The notes under the pieces: generated by a model | Told to the model about the DNA's origin: nothing | Databases searched by the model: none | What the model saw: the letters and a program-made list of their open reading frames with translations, nothing else | NCBI GenBank assembly: GCA_947504035.1 | Contig: CANNGA010000008.1 | Coordinates: 124,001-188,000 of the forward strand | Direction: 5' to 3' | Source of the DNA: an uncultured Flavobacteriaceae bacterium | Lineage (GTDB): Bacteria; Bacteroidota; Bacteroidia; Flavobacteriales; Flavobacteriaceae | DNA length: 64,000 nucleotides | Program-made: the position numbers and the translations under genes | Shown here: piece by piece, positions 1 to 8,936 of the stretch | Layout: the number at the start of each line of letters is the position of its first letter | Numbering within the stretch: the stretch's first letter is position 1

Positions 1-564
1 TTGCCATTGGGCAGACTCTATCTCTTTTTTAAATACCTTGCCGTCGTGTTTAAGTCCTTTTGAAATGCTGTTAGGAGTTATTGTTATCTTTTGATAGTAC
101 CCTCTAGAAGTTGCTGTGTAGTTTAGACTTAAAACCCTGTCTTTTTTGCGAAGCGTTCCAGAGAGAAGTGGCTGAAGATCGTGGCTTAACACGATATTTG
201 TATTGGTGATTTCTACGGTATTGCTCTTCTTTAAGGCGCTAATAAAATGAGACTCGATATGCGATATGTCATCGTTGCAGGATTTTTTGGTACGGTTTAA
301 AGCGTCTATGGTTAAGGTTTTATGCTTGAAGGTGTACTTTCCAAAAAAGCGATTGCATCCAGAATATCCAGAAATTTGCTGTGTACTGTCTTTAAACTGT
401 AAGGTTAACCCGTATGAAGCGGTATTTTTACCGTTTAGAGTGGTGATAGCATATGTGCCTTCTGGGCTAACAATAGGATTCGTTTTTTGAGTTTCGGATA
501 CCTTTGAAATCGTATTACAACTGCATACGATTAAACAACTAAAGATGATCTGTATCCATTTCAT
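1..564 (-). CDS. META-domain lipoprotein (3' end cut by window edge)
   Basis: At least 188 codons read open from ATG at 562-564 to base 1, with no stop, so the C-terminus lies outside the window. The N-terminus is a lipoprotein signal with Cys at residues 10, 14 and 16, followed by a Ser/Thr-rich linker. The middle carries the motif SGYSGCNRFFGKY, typical of META/HslJ-type domains, then a second Cys (KKSCND). These domains occur in small envelope lipoproteins of uncertain function in Flavobacteriaceae. The gene starts 50 bp after sufS on the same strand, so it is probably the distal part of the suf operon. What it does for Fe-S assembly, if anything, is not visible. Confidence 0.75.
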   Translation of the reverse strand, partial: MKWIQIIFSCLIVCSCNTISKVSETQKTNPIVSPEGTYAITTLNGKNTASYGLTLQFKDSTQQISGYSGCNRFFGKYTFKHKTLTIDALNRTKKSCNDDISHIESHFISALKKSNTVEITNTNIVLSHDLQPLLSGTLRKKDRVLSLNYTATSRGYYQKITITPNSISKGLKHDGKVFKKEIESAQWQ

Positions 565-614
565 TTAAATCGCGATGTACAGGTAGTGAGACGCGCAAAA
601 ACAACTATTCGCGT

Positions 615-1829
615 TTACGATAGCATCATTTTCGCTTTTTTAATACCTTCCACTAAAGCATCCACTTCAGCTTTTGTATTGTAAAATGCAAAAGAAGCAC
701 GAACGGTACCTGGTATTTTAAAATAATCCATTATGGGTTGCGCACAATGGTGTCCTGTTCTTACTGCAATGCCTAATTTGTCTAGAATAGTACCTACGTC
801 GTAAGGATGTATGCCTTCTAAATTAAAAGAGATTACAGATGTTTTTTGTGACGATGTACCATAAATTTTCAAGCCTTCTATTTGCAACAAAAGCGTTGTC
901 GCATAGTTTAGAAGTTCGTTTTCATAAGCCGCTATAGTATCAAATCCAATAGCATTCATATAATCTAAGGCAGCGCCAAAGGCAATACCACCACAGATGT
1001 TAGGAGTCCCTGCTTCGAATTTGTGAGGCAGATCGGCATAGGTGGTTTTTTCGAAAGTAACTTCGGCGATCATCTCTCCTCCACCTTGATAAGGCGGAAG
1101 TTTGTTAAGCCATTCTTCTTTTCCATAAAGCATACCTACACCAGTAGGGCCACATATTTTGTGTGCAGAAGTTACATAAAAGTCAACATCTAGAGCTTGT
1201 ACATCGGGCTTAATATGAGGTGCAGATTGTGCGCCATCTATAAGTACAGCAGCACCAACGGCGTGTGCTTTTTCTATAAAATAGCTAATGGGGTTAATGG
1301 TGCCTAAGGCATTAGAAATGTGGTTTACAAATACAAGCTTTGTGTTTTCGGAGAGCAAGGCATCAAATGCGGAGCGCACGAGTTCACCCTCGGCATTCAT
1401 AGGAATAACTTTAAAGGTAGCTCCTGTGCGTTCGCAAAGCATTTGCCAAGGGACAATATTGCTATGGTGTTCTAATGCAGAGACAATAATCTCGTCTCCC
1501 TGTTTTAAAAGGGAAGAAAACCCATTCGCAATAAGATTTATACCATGGGTTGTACCAGATGTAAATATAATCTCATGCGCATGCTGTGCATTAAAGTGGG
1601 TTTGTATTTTTTTGCGAGCGGCTTCGTATAAATCGGTAGCTTCTTGACTTAGTTTGTGTACACCACGATGAATGTTTGCATTAGAGTTAGCGTAATAGTC
1701 TACGATGGCATCTATAACCTGCTGAGGGGTTTGAGATGTAGCGGCATTATCTAAATATATTAAAGGTTTCCCGTTTACTTTGCGTGCAAGTATCGGGAAA
1801 TCTTTTCTGATGTCTTCTACATTAAACAT
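615..1829 (-). CDS. sufS: SufS cysteine desulfurase
   Basis: This is a PLP-dependent class V aminotransferase-fold enzyme that removes sulfur from L-cysteine as a persulfide and passes it (normally through SufE) to SufB for Fe-S cluster building. The PLP lysine is K224 in SAHKICGPTG. The persulfide cysteine is C362 in RTGHHCAQP, the group II (SufS/CsdA) form. At 404 residues it has normal length. It is the last enzyme gene of the suf operon in the window, 93 bp behind sufD. No sufE is visible; it may lie beyond the left edge. Identification is secure from motifs and context. Confidence 0.97.
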   Translation of the reverse strand: MFNVEDIRKDFPILARKVNGKPLIYLDNAATSQTPQQVIDAIVDYYANSNANIHRGVHKLSQEATDLYEAARKKIQTHFNAQHAHEIIFTSGTTHGINLIANGFSSLLKQGDEIIVSALEHHSNIVPWQMLCERTGATFKVIPMNAEGELVRSAFDALLSENTKLVFVNHISNALGTINPISYFIEKAHAVGAAVLIDGAQSAPHIKPDVQALDVDFYVTSAHKICGPTGVGMLYGKEEWLNKLPPYQGGGEMIAEVTFEKTTYADLPHKFEAGTPNICGGIAFGAALDYMNAIGFDTIAAYENELLNYATTLLLQIEGLKIYGTSSQKTSVISFNLEGIHPYDVGTILDKLGIAVRTGHHCAQPIMDYFKIPGTVRASFAFYNTKAEVDALVEGIKKAKMMLS

Positions 1830-1841
1830 ATAGCGTATATA

Positions 1842-1908
1842 AGTCTAGCCCCGATTGAGGCATTTGTTGAAGCTCCTCGCAGAGAGCGACTGCCGAAAGC
1901 GGGATATA
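1842..1908. repeat. GC-richer spacer between sufD and sufS, possible dispersed repeat
   Basis: The 93-bp gap between sufD and sufS holds a stretch clearly richer in GC than neighbouring spacers, with words such as CCCCGATTGAGGC and CCGAAAGCGGGAT and a short TCGC/GCGA hairpin. It has no useful reading frame. From memory it resembles intergenic repeated elements of Flavobacteriaceae, but there is only one copy here, so this is tentative. Confidence 0.3.
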
Positions 1909-1922
1909 GCTTCTAATAAATT

Positions 1923-3236
1923 TTATAAATCAAAACCAATATTTACACCTAATTTTTCGGCAATAATATTGGTGATACGTTGTTTGAGCTCTGGAATTTT
2001 AACAGATGCGATAACGTTATTACTAAAGGCATACATTAATAAAGCCTTCGCTTCTTTTTCTGGAATACCTCTAGAACGCATATAGAACATAGCACTTTCA
2101 TCCAGTTGCCCAATGGTACAACCGTGAGAACACTTTACATCGTCTGCAAAAATTTCTAATTGCGGTTTTGTGTTTATAGCAGCTTTATCACTAATTAAGA
2201 TGTTGTTATTCGCTTGAAATGCATTTGTTTTTTGCGCTTCTTTTTCTACGACAACCTTACCATTAAATACACCTGTAGAACGGTCGGCAAAGATGCCTTT
2301 GTAATCCTGATGGCTTTCGCAATTAGGTTCGATATGGTGCACTAAAGTATTGTGATCTACATGCTGTTTGTCTCCAATAATAGTAATTCCTTTTAATATA
2401 GAATCTATGCGCTCACCTTCTTGGTAGAAGTTTAAATTGTTACGGGTAATCTTACCGCCAAAAGCAAATGTGTGCACAGATGCAATACTGCTGTCTTTTT
2501 GTTTGATAAATGTATTGTCTATCAAAGAAGCGTTTGCGTTATCGTTTTGGATTTTATAATAATCAACAATAGCGCGTTTGTTGGCGAAAATTTCGGTAAC
2601 ACTGTTGGTTAGTACAGCATTGCTTGTCAAGTTTTGATGACGTTCTATGATTTGTACATGAGAATTCTCATCGACTACAATTAAATTACGGGGTTGTAGC
2701 ATAGTTGCTGCATCGCTACCTGTAGAGAAATGTACAATTTGTATAGGCTTCTCTACAACCTTATTTTTAGGGATATGAATGTACGCCCCTTCGTTAGAGA
2801 ATGCGGTATTCAATGCCGATAAGCTGTCTTTTTCAGCAGCTTTATTAAAGTAATTTTCTATAACCAATTGGTATTTTGGTTTGCTAAGTGCTGCAGACAT
2901 TAAACACACATCGATACCATCATGAGTGGTTTCTGATAAGTGTGAAGAGTATTTGCCATCTATGAAAACTATCTTGTAGGTATCTATGTCATGGATGAAG
3001 TAAGGTTTCACATCTTTATACTCTAAGGCGTTTTCTTGCTTAGGGAATACGCTATAATCTTCCTTTAGAATAGCGTTTAAAGAAGTGTATTTCCAAGCTT
3101 CTTCCTTTTTAGAAGGAAAGCCTTTTTCTTCAAATATTTTTATAGCATCAGATCGTACATCGTGTACAAAAGCATCTATATCGACTTTATTTTCGAAGGC
3201 TAGAAATGATGAGACTAATTTTTCTTTTAAATCCAT
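1923..3236 (-). CDS. sufD: SufD, Fe-S cluster assembly scaffold subunit
   Basis: The protein has 437 residues with the SufB/SufD beta-helix core. The C-terminal family signature is present (DVKCSHGCTIGQLDESAMFYMRSRG), including the conserved Cys and His thought to help form the nascent cluster at the SufB-SufD interface. It acts in the cytosolic SufBC2D complex with SufC. It lies 98 bp downstream of sufC and upstream of sufS. Sequence similarity with SufB is confined to the C-terminal half, as expected for this subunit. Starting at MDLKEKLVSSF gives a normal N-terminus. Confidence 0.96.
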   Translation of the reverse strand: MDLKEKLVSSFLAFENKVDIDAFVHDVRSDAIKIFEEKGFPSKKEEAWKYTSLNAILKEDYSVFPKQENALEYKDVKPYFIHDIDTYKIVFIDGKYSSHLSETTHDGIDVCLMSAALSKPKYQLVIENYFNKAAEKDSLSALNTAFSNEGAYIHIPKNKVVEKPIQIVHFSTGSDAATMLQPRNLIVVDENSHVQIIERHQNLTSNAVLTNSVTEIFANKRAIVDYYKIQNDNANASLIDNTFIKQKDSSIASVHTFAFGGKITRNNLNFYQEGERIDSILKGITIIGDKQHVDHNTLVHHIEPNCESHQDYKGIFADRSTGVFNGKVVVEKEAQKTNAFQANNNILISDKAAINTKPQLEIFADDVKCSHGCTIGQLDESAMFYMRSRGIPEKEAKALLMYAFSNNVIASVKIPELKQRITNIIAEKLGVNIGFDL

Positions 3237-3334
3237 TTGTTTCAGTTTTCAGTTACAAGGCCAGAATGTATACATCTTGATCTTGTCTGTGTACTAATTT
3301 TTAAATCTTTTGATAGGTTGTTTTAGACTAAGGG

Positions 3335-4087
3335 TTAGGCGCCAACCTCTTCCTTAATCCAATCGTAACCTTTCTCTTCAAGTTCGTGTGCTAATTCTTT
3401 AGTGCCAGATTTTACAATTTTACCATTGTGTAATACATGCACGAAATCAGGAACGATATAGTCTAATAAACGCTGGTAGTGCGTAATAACGATTACAGCG
3501 TTGTCTTTACTCTTTAATTTGTTAACACCATTAGCAACAATACGAAGTGCATCGATATCTAATCCAGAATCAGTTTCATCTAATATGGCCAGTTTAGGTT
3601 CTAACATTGCCATTTGAAAAATTTCGTTACGTTTTTTTTCTCCACCAGAGAAGCCTTCGTTTAAAGAACGTGATAAAAATTTTCTGTCGATTTCTAAAAG
3701 TTCAGATTTTTCACGAATTAGTTTTAACATGTCTTTAGCAGGCATGTCTTCAAGACCTCTTGCTTTTCGAGATTCGTTAATGGCCGTTTTTATGAAGTTG
3801 GTTACAGATACACCTGGTATTTCAACAGGGTACTGAAATGATAAAAATATACCTTTGTGTGCGCGTTCTTCAGCAGCTAATTCGTCAATATCTTCACCAT
3901 CGAAAAGAATAGAACCATCGGTAACTTCATATTCTTCTTTTCCAGCAATAACAGATGATAATGTACTTTTTCCAGAACCGTTTGGTCCCATTATAGCGTG
4001 AACTTCACCTGGTTTTACTTCAAGATTAATACCTTTTAAGATACTTTTGTCTTCTATGTTTGCGTGTAAATTATTTATTTTTAACAT
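3335..4087 (-). CDS. sufC: SufC, Fe-S assembly ABC-type ATPase
   Basis: This is a cytosolic ABC ATPase of 250 residues that drives conformational change in the SufBCD scaffold. Walker A is GPNGSGKST (residues 34-42), the ABC signature is FSGGE (146-150) and Walker B is [12 protein letters not shown] (167-178). The sequence KKRNEI after the signature and the SGLDIDA segment are typical of SufC rather than of transport ATPases. There are no membrane segments. It is separated from sufB by a small lipoprotein gene instead of following it directly, and 83 bp separate it from that gene. Confidence 0.97.
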   Translation of the reverse strand: MLKINNLHANIEDKSILKGINLEVKPGEVHAIMGPNGSGKSTLSSVIAGKEEYEVTDGSILFDGEDIDELAAEERAHKGIFLSFQYPVEIPGVSVTNFIKTAINESRKARGLEDMPAKDMLKLIREKSELLEIDRKFLSRSLNEGFSGGEKKRNEIFQMAMLEPKLAILDETDSGLDIDALRIVANGVNKLKSKDNAVIVITHYQRLLDYIVPDFVHVLHNGKIVKSGTKELAHELEEKGYDWIKEEVGA

Positions 4088-4170
4088 GGCCTTCTTTTAA
4101 TAGTATATGATCAAAATATAAAATGGAAGTGGTATTTCGCATTTTCTTATTTTGTGTATTTATTTTTTTA

Positions 4171-4569
4171 TTAACTCCCTAATTTTACAGTGCTATTCTC
4201 TTTATTGGTGCTAGGAGATACAGCTAATATTTCTACAACTTCTATCTTTTTATCCCAAAGAATGGTTTCGTGTTTTTGAGTTGTAACAGTACCTTTTATT
4301 TCTACTTCAACCATATCGGTTGGTTCGTTTTTATATTTTTCGGCTAAAGCTTGAAGTTCTTCAAGTTTATCTGAAAGTAAGACACCATAAATTTCAGAAC
4401 TTGTTTGTAAAACAGCGGCACCATTATAATAGACAAATTCGCCTTTAAAATAGTCTAAGGCATTGGTTTGCGCTTCTGTTTTTGGAGTTCCCTTTTCTTC
4501 TGTTTTGGTTTCATTTTTACAGCTTACAACTACGAGTAGTAGGCATAAAGCGAAAATTGTTTGTCTCAT
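4171..4569 (-). CDS. small lipoprotein inside the suf operon, possibly NlpE OB-domain-like
   Basis: The protein has 132 residues. The signal MRQTIFALCLLLVVVSC ends in a lipobox with Cys17, so an outer-membrane-side lipoprotein is likely. After a charged linker comes about 90 residues (GEFVYYNGAAVLQ, YGVLLSDKLEELQALAEKY, VEIKGTV) whose spacing recalls the C-terminal OB-fold domain of the copper-stress lipoprotein NlpE; this is a resemblance by eye only. It starts 21 bp after sufB and sits 83 bp before sufC, all on one strand, so it should be co-transcribed. A lipoprotein between two cytosolic Fe-S assembly genes is unexpected. No function is assigned. Confidence 0.8.
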   Translation of the reverse strand: MRQTIFALCLLLVVVSCKNETKTEEKGTPKTEAQTNALDYFKGEFVYYNGAAVLQTSSEIYGVLLSDKLEELQALAEKYKNEPTDMVEVEIKGTVTTQKHETILWDKKIEVVEILAVSPSTNKENSTVKLGS

Positions 4570-4590
4570 TTTTTTTGAATGCTTAATTGG

Positions 4591-6039
4591 TTAACCTACA
4601 CTACCTTCTAAACTAATTTCTAATAGTTTTTGGGCTTCTACGGCAAACTCCATAGGAAGTTTATTTAACACTTCTTTACTAAAACCGTTTACAATTAAAG
4701 CAATGGCTTTTTCGGTATCGATACCACGTTGGTTACAGTAAAAAATCTGGTCTTCACCAATTTTACTTGTTGTGGCTTCGTGTTCTATTTTTGCAGATTT
4801 GTTTTTTGCCTCGATGTAAGGGAATGTATGTGCGCCACATTCATTGCCCATTAATAAACTATCACATTGCGAAAAATTACGTGCGTTTTCAGCTCTGGCA
4901 TTTACCTGAACAAGACCACGGTAACTGTTTTGAGATTTCCCAGCAGAGATCCCTTTAGATATAATGGTAGACTTAGTGTTTTTACCTAAGTGTATCATTT
5001 TAGTACCTGTATCTGCTTGCTGGTAATTGTTGGTTACGGCTATTGAATAAAATTCACCAACCGAATTATCACCTTTAAGCACACAAGATGGGTATTTCCA
5101 AGTGACAGCAGATCCTGTTTCTACTTGGGTCCAAGAAATTTTAGCATTGGTTTCACAAAGTCCTCGTTTGGTTACAAAATTGTAAACCCCACCTTTACCT
5201 TCGGCATTCCCAGGGAACCAGTTTTGTACGGTAGAGTATTTTATTTCGGCATCGTCTAAAGCGATTAATTCAACAACGGCAGCATGCAATTGGTTTTCAT
5301 CACGGCTAGGTGCGGTACAACCTTCGAGGTAGCTTACATAACTTCCTTCGTCTGCTATAACGAGCGTTCTTTCAAACTGTCCTGTTCCTGCTTGGTTAAT
5401 TCTAAAATAGGTGGATAATTCCATTGGGCATCTTACGCCTTTAGGAATGTAACAAAACGAACCATCACTAAACACAGCTGAGTTTAATGCCGCGTAAAAA
5501 TTATCTTTTTGAGGCACTACCGTCCCTAGATATTTCTTTACAAGTTCTGGATGCTCTTTGATGGCTTCAGAAATACTCATAAAAATAATACCTTGTTCTG
5601 CTAATGTCTTTTTAAATGTAGTGGCTACAGACACAGAATCAACAACAACATCCATCGCTACACCAGCAAGTTTCTTTTGTTCATCTAGAGAAATGCCCAG
5701 TTTTTCGAAAGTGGCCAATAACTCTGGATCTACTTCGTCTATACTATCGTATTTTGGCTTGCTGTTTGGCGCAGAATAATAGGATATACCTTGAAAGTCT
5801 GGTTTTTTATAATGCACGTTAGCCCATTCTGGCTCTGTCATGCTTTCCCAAATACGAAAGGCTTCTAAGCGCCATTCGGTCATCCATTCGGGTTCTTCTT
5901 TCTTTTTAGAAATGGCACGAACGATCGATTCGTTAAGTCCATTTGGAAATGTCTCAGATTCAATATCTGTGTAAAAACCATATTCATATTCTTTGGTTTT
6001 TAACTCTTCTCTTAAATCATCTTCTGTATATTTCGACAT
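4591..6039 (-). CDS. sufB: SufB, Fe-S cluster assembly scaffold subunit
   Basis: The 482-residue protein matches SufB throughout. It has the N-terminal SufB region ([19 protein letters not shown]), the core [19 protein letters not shown], the segment YLEGCTAP, and the C-terminal block [17 protein letters not shown]. SufB is the main cluster-assembly subunit of SufBC2D and receives sulfur from SufS/SufE. It is the second gene of the operon, 54 bp after iscA. Length and motifs are normal, and no frameshift is apparent. Confidence 0.97.
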   Translation of the reverse strand: MSKYTEDDLREELKTKEYEYGFYTDIESETFPNGLNESIVRAISKKKEEPEWMTEWRLEAFRIWESMTEPEWANVHYKKPDFQGISYYSAPNSKPKYDSIDEVDPELLATFEKLGISLDEQKKLAGVAMDVVVDSVSVATTFKKTLAEQGIIFMSISEAIKEHPELVKKYLGTVVPQKDNFYAALNSAVFSDGSFCYIPKGVRCPMELSTYFRINQAGTGQFERTLVIADEGSYVSYLEGCTAPSRDENQLHAAVVELIALDDAEIKYSTVQNWFPGNAEGKGGVYNFVTKRGLCETNAKISWTQVETGSAVTWKYPSCVLKGDNSVGEFYSIAVTNNYQQADTGTKMIHLGKNTKSTIISKGISAGKSQNSYRGLVQVNARAENARNFSQCDSLLMGNECGAHTFPYIEAKNKSAKIEHEATTSKIGEDQIFYCNQRGIDTEKAIALIVNGFSKEVLNKLPMEFAVEAQKLLEISLEGSVG

Positions 6040-6093
6040 AGTTTCTTAGTTCTTTTTGTGCTTCAGTAATTGAAGAATAAATAGGGAGGTAAA

Positions 6094-6423
6094 TTATAAT
6101 GAAAACGATTCGCCACAACCACAAGTACGGTTGGCATTCGGGTTGTTAAACACAAATCCAGTACCGTTTAATCCTCCTGAATATTCTAGCGTTGTACCTA
6201 TGAGGTATAAAAAGCTTTTTTTATCGACAATAATTTTTACACCATTGTCTTCAAAAACCTTATCGTCTTCTTGCTGTTCCTTATCAAATTTTAAATCGTA
6301 AGACAAGCCAGAGCAACCACCACTTTTAACACCTACACGTACATAATCTGTAGTCGCGTTGTAGCCGTCATCAGTCATGAGCTCTATTACTTTTTTCTTA
6401 GCGGTCTCGGAGACTTTAATCAT
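6094..6423 (-). CDS. HesB/IscA/SufA-type A-type Fe-S carrier
   Basis: The protein has 109 residues with the three cysteines of A-type carriers, C37 (SGGCSGLSY) and C101/C103 (RTCGCGESF), which hold an Fe-S cluster or iron for delivery to apo-proteins. It is the first gene of the suf operon, so its promoter region (6443-6465) probably controls the whole unit. SufA, IscA and ErpA cannot be told apart from sequence alone, so no symbol is given. The start ATG at 6421-6423 lies about 35 bases below the predicted -7 box. Confidence 0.93.
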   Translation of the reverse strand: MIKVSETAKKKVIELMTDDGYNATTDYVRVGVKSGGCSGLSYDLKFDKEQQEDDKVFEDNGVKIIVDKKSFLYLIGTTLEYSGGLNGTGFVFNNPNANRTCGCGESFSL

Positions 6424-6442
6424 ATTTCTTTAAATTAGATTT

Positions 6443-6465
6443 GCTCTAAATAGAGCACAAAGATA
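6443..6465 (-). promoter_or_regulatory. suf operon promoter -7 box with palindromic operator candidate
   Basis: Read on the minus strand, TATCTTTG (6465-6458) fits the Bacteroidota -7 consensus TAnnTTTG; no good -33 TTG is seen 19 bases upstream. Directly downstream, where transcription should start, lies a perfect 14-bp palindrome GCTCTAAATAGAGC (6443-6456), extendable by one pair to 16 bp. A repressor bound here would block initiation. The regulator is unknown. Confidence 0.6.
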
Positions 6466-6739
6466 CGATATAAGTCATGGATTACCATATAACCTAACAT
6501 TATATTAGCATATAGTTTTATAGTAATTTATTATGAGCTGATTTTTGTTTGAAGAAAAAGGTTTGTTTCGTCTTTAAGTCACAAGCAGCAACATGTGTTT
6601 TACAGTGGTTGACGTGTTGGTTTTAAATGCTCTAAAAGCTTTAGTTGTTAGGGCAGATGTCTTGGTGTTTATAGTTGTGCAGAAAGGACTGGACTTGTTT
6701 TTTTTACTCTAAATGGAGCGAATGGCTATTTTTAGCTGT
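6466..6739. other. non-coding region upstream of the suf promoter
   Basis: No convincing gene is seen. Two partial copies of the suf palindrome occur: GCTCTAAA at 6629-6636 and ACTCTAAATGGAGC at 6706-6719, the latter differing from the perfect site at 2 of 14 positions. Whether they matter is unknown. Confidence 0.4.
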
Positions 6740-6982
6740 TTATAAAAAACCGATAAATTGATTGAACTTGGAGCTTGCTTTTCCGTTTTTAAAATAGTTC
6801 GAAAACGAATCGATATCTTTGTTTATGGTGATGTTAACAATAGCGTCTTTTTTGTTTTGTATGAAATGGTTTTTACAACATTTACATTCCAACTCAGAGG
6901 TATCTGTGTCGATTTTTTCAACAAATTTATAGTTATGACCAAACAACGCACAGAAGCTGTCTATAGGTTTCTCGAAAATCAT
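6740..6982 (-). CDS. FGHNY mini-protein, putative zinc-binding (copy A)
   Basis: The 80-residue protein carries C-x2-FGHNY near residue 12 and, about 20 residues later, ECKCCKNHF. Two more proteins in this window (12924-13175 and 13248-13514) have the same layout, C-x2-FGHNY then C-x2-C-K, which supports this reading frame against the overlapping frame on the other strand. C, H and CxxC could form a zinc site; the arrangement recalls the short DUF1660-type proteins, but that is a guess. Copy A diverges from B and C after the CxxC motif. It is a single gene between the suf region and the peroxidase operon. The function is unknown. Confidence 0.65.
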   Translation of the reverse strand: MIFEKPIDSFCALFGHNYKFVEKIDTDTSELECKCCKNHFIQNKKDAIVNITINKDIDSFSNYFKNGKASSKFNQFIGFL

Positions 6983-7078
6983 ATAAGTAGGTATTGGGGA
7001 CTACAAATATGCTAAAAAAAACTTAAAAAACACGATAAAACGACTATTTTTTCGATGAAATACATTTTTGCTTTGGTT

Positions 7079-8149
7079 TTAAGGTTGTGATTTGGATGCA
7101 TTGGTGAAATTAAAATCAGACAAACTCAATAAAAAAGCTTTCAAATCAGCTTTATCGGTAGGGCTTAGTCCAACGCCTCCTAAAGCGACTTTCTTCATAA
7201 GTGGATCTATTGTAGAAGAGGGTTTTAAGCCATCGCTGTAATGGTTAATGACTTCGTCTAAAGTGTTAAAACGACCATCGTGCATGTAGGGGGCGGTAAA
7301 TGCCAAATTGCGTAGTGATGGGGATCTAAACTTGCCATTATCGGCAGGGTCGCCAGTTACGGCACCTAAACCTAAATCCTTAAATGTAGTATCTAGCCCG
7401 TTGTTGTGAAAGGCATTGTCTGTCCAAAGCGGATTTTTATCACTGCCGTGGCAATGGAAGCAATCGCCTCGGGCTTCATCCATAAATACGTCAAATCCAT
7501 TAAGTTCTTGAGGGGTTAGTGTAGTCTGGCCGCGTAAAAATTGATCGAATTTAGAGTTGGAAGAAATTAAAGTGCGTTCAAATTGAGCGATGGCTTTGGT
7601 GACTCGTATAGAGTCTATTCCTGCGGTTCCAAATGCTTTTCTAAATAACTCAGGGTAAGTGGTGTCTTGTTTTAATTTATCTACAACGGCCTGCCATGTG
7701 CTATTCATTTCAATAGGATTTGTAACAGGGGCAAATGCTTGCTGTTCTAAGCTAAACGCACTGCCGTCCCAAAGGAAGCGCTCGTTGTAATTCCATGCCA
7801 GATTAAAAAGCGGCATGGCGTTTCTAGTGCCTCGACGACCATCTATGCCATCGCTAAATCTATCAGGATCTGTAAATGCATTTGCAGTAGCATGGCAATC
7901 TGCACAAGCAAGTGTGTTGTTGCTAGATAGTATAGGATCGAAAAATAAAAGTTTGCCCAAAGCAACACCTTCTTCTGTTTGTAAATTACTGCTGGGTATG
8001 ATAGGGGGGATGATGTTTTCTTCGAATAGTGTTGGGACCTCAAGACGACTTGGGGTAGGGATATAGTCGCCTATGCCATCGTCTGTAGTGGTACAAGAAG
8101 TACAGATAATGACTGCCATGAGTGCGCTATAGAAATGCGTTAAATGCAA
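7079..8149 (-). CDS. diheme cytochrome c peroxidase / MauG / MbnH-type lipoprotein
   Basis: The 356-residue protein has two c-type heme sites, CADCH (C82-H86) and CFHCH (C230-H234), in the layout of bacterial diheme peroxidases. The conserved PYMHDGRFNTLDEVINHYSDG and NPLWTDNAFHNNGLD regions are present. The N-terminus is a signal with CTSC, so it is probably a periplasmic lipoprotein. Six bases upstream ends an MbnP-like gene. In methanotrophs and many other bacteria, MbnH (CorB-like) enzymes of this family are encoded beside MbnP/CorA and oxidise a tryptophan of that partner to kynurenine; that pairing makes MbnH a better guess than plain H2O2 peroxidase. It is the last gene of a four-gene operon. 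Confidence 0.88.
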   Translation of the reverse strand: MHLTHFYSALMAVIICTSCTTTDDGIGDYIPTPSRLEVPTLFEENIIPPIIPSSNLQTEEGVALGKLLFFDPILSSNNTLACADCHATANAFTDPDRFSDGIDGRRGTRNAMPLFNLAWNYNERFLWDGSAFSLEQQAFAPVTNPIEMNSTWQAVVDKLKQDTTYPELFRKAFGTAGIDSIRVTKAIAQFERTLISSNSKFDQFLRGQTTLTPQELNGFDVFMDEARGDCFHCHGSDKNPLWTDNAFHNNGLDTTFKDLGLGAVTGDPADNGKFRSPSLRNLAFTAPYMHDGRFNTLDEVINHYSDGLKPSSTIDPLMKKVALGGVGLSPTDKADLKAFLLSLSDFNFTNASKSQP

Positions 8150-8155
8150 TTGTTT

Positions 8156-8929
8156 TTAGTCTATAGATTTAAGGTTAAATACATTTTGACCATTTTGAAA
8201 CATGAGCAATTGTGCATCAAAATTTGGCATGAGCATAGTGTTCAGTACATTTAAATCCCAAGTATTAGGGGTTTTAAACCATTCGGCAATATTCATAGCG
8301 ATATTAAATGTAGTGTCTTTAGAAATGGTCGTACTGCCTAAGTTAACAGTAAAGAAGGTGTCTTCGAACTTTTGAGTATCACCAGAATTATCAACTGCAC
8401 GAATGGCGTGATATGCATACCCTTTTTCTGTGGTGGTATTGTCTATAAACTTCCCTTCTAATTGCATGTAATGGTAACCACCTCCCAAAAGCCCAGGGAC
8501 ATTCCAAAGCGCCGAGTTTAAATCTTGATAATTGTTGTTGTAATTATCAGCATTATTGAAACCAAAGGTAAAAGAGATGTTGCTATATGTGCCATTGGGG
8601 ATACGACCTAAAATGCCAGTATTTAAGTTTGTGTTGTTCGTGAGATCAATAAGCTCGTAGCCTTCTAAAGTAATGGTTTCACCATTTGTTGGTGTAAAGG
8701 TAATATTGGATATGAGGTAACGCAATTTGGTAATGCTCATGGTTTCGCCATTGGCATTCGCGAATTTTAAAGTATTAAAATCGTTACTGCTAACAGTCGT
8801 ATCGTCCCAAGTATGTTCCATATTGAAAGTAATGGTGCTGCTAGATGTTGTTTGGGGCGAGGTTTCGTCATCATTACAGGCTAATGCTATGCTGAGCAAA
8901 GCAAGTATTAAAAGGGTGTGTGTTTTCAT
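8156..8929 (-). CDS. MbnP-like lipoprotein
   Basis: The protein has 257 residues with a lipobox ending at Cys18 (LSIALAC). The body resembles the MbnP family: an N-terminal beta-strand-rich stretch (ITFNMEHTWDDT), KLRYLISNITFT, the TFGFNNADNYNN segment, and the signature LGGGYHYMQLEGKF followed by YAYHAIRA. MbnP/CorA proteins bind copper through a site that includes a kynurenine made from tryptophan by the MbnH partner. Candidate tryptophans here are in EHTWDD, SALWNV and IAEWFKTPNTWD. It sits between the propeller lipoprotein (7 bp) and the diheme enzyme (6 bp). The copper role is inferred from family, not shown here. Confidence 0.8.
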   Translation of the reverse strand: MKTHTLLILALLSIALACNDDETSPQTTSSSTITFNMEHTWDDTTVSSNDFNTLKFANANGETMSITKLRYLISNITFTPTNGETITLEGYELIDLTNNTNLNTGILGRIPNGTYSNISFTFGFNNADNYNNNYQDLNSALWNVPGLLGGGYHYMQLEGKFIDNTTTEKGYAYHAIRAVDNSGDTQKFEDTFFTVNLGSTTISKDTTFNIAMNIAEWFKTPNTWDLNVLNTMLMPNFDAQLLMFQNGQNVFNLKSID

Positions 8930-8936
8930 TTTGCAA

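Noticed and set aside
6758-7015. 85-codon open frame on the plus strand over the first FGHNY gene
   Set aside because: The minus-strand frame shares its C/FGHNY/CxxC layout with two other proteins in the window, while the plus-strand product matches nothing.
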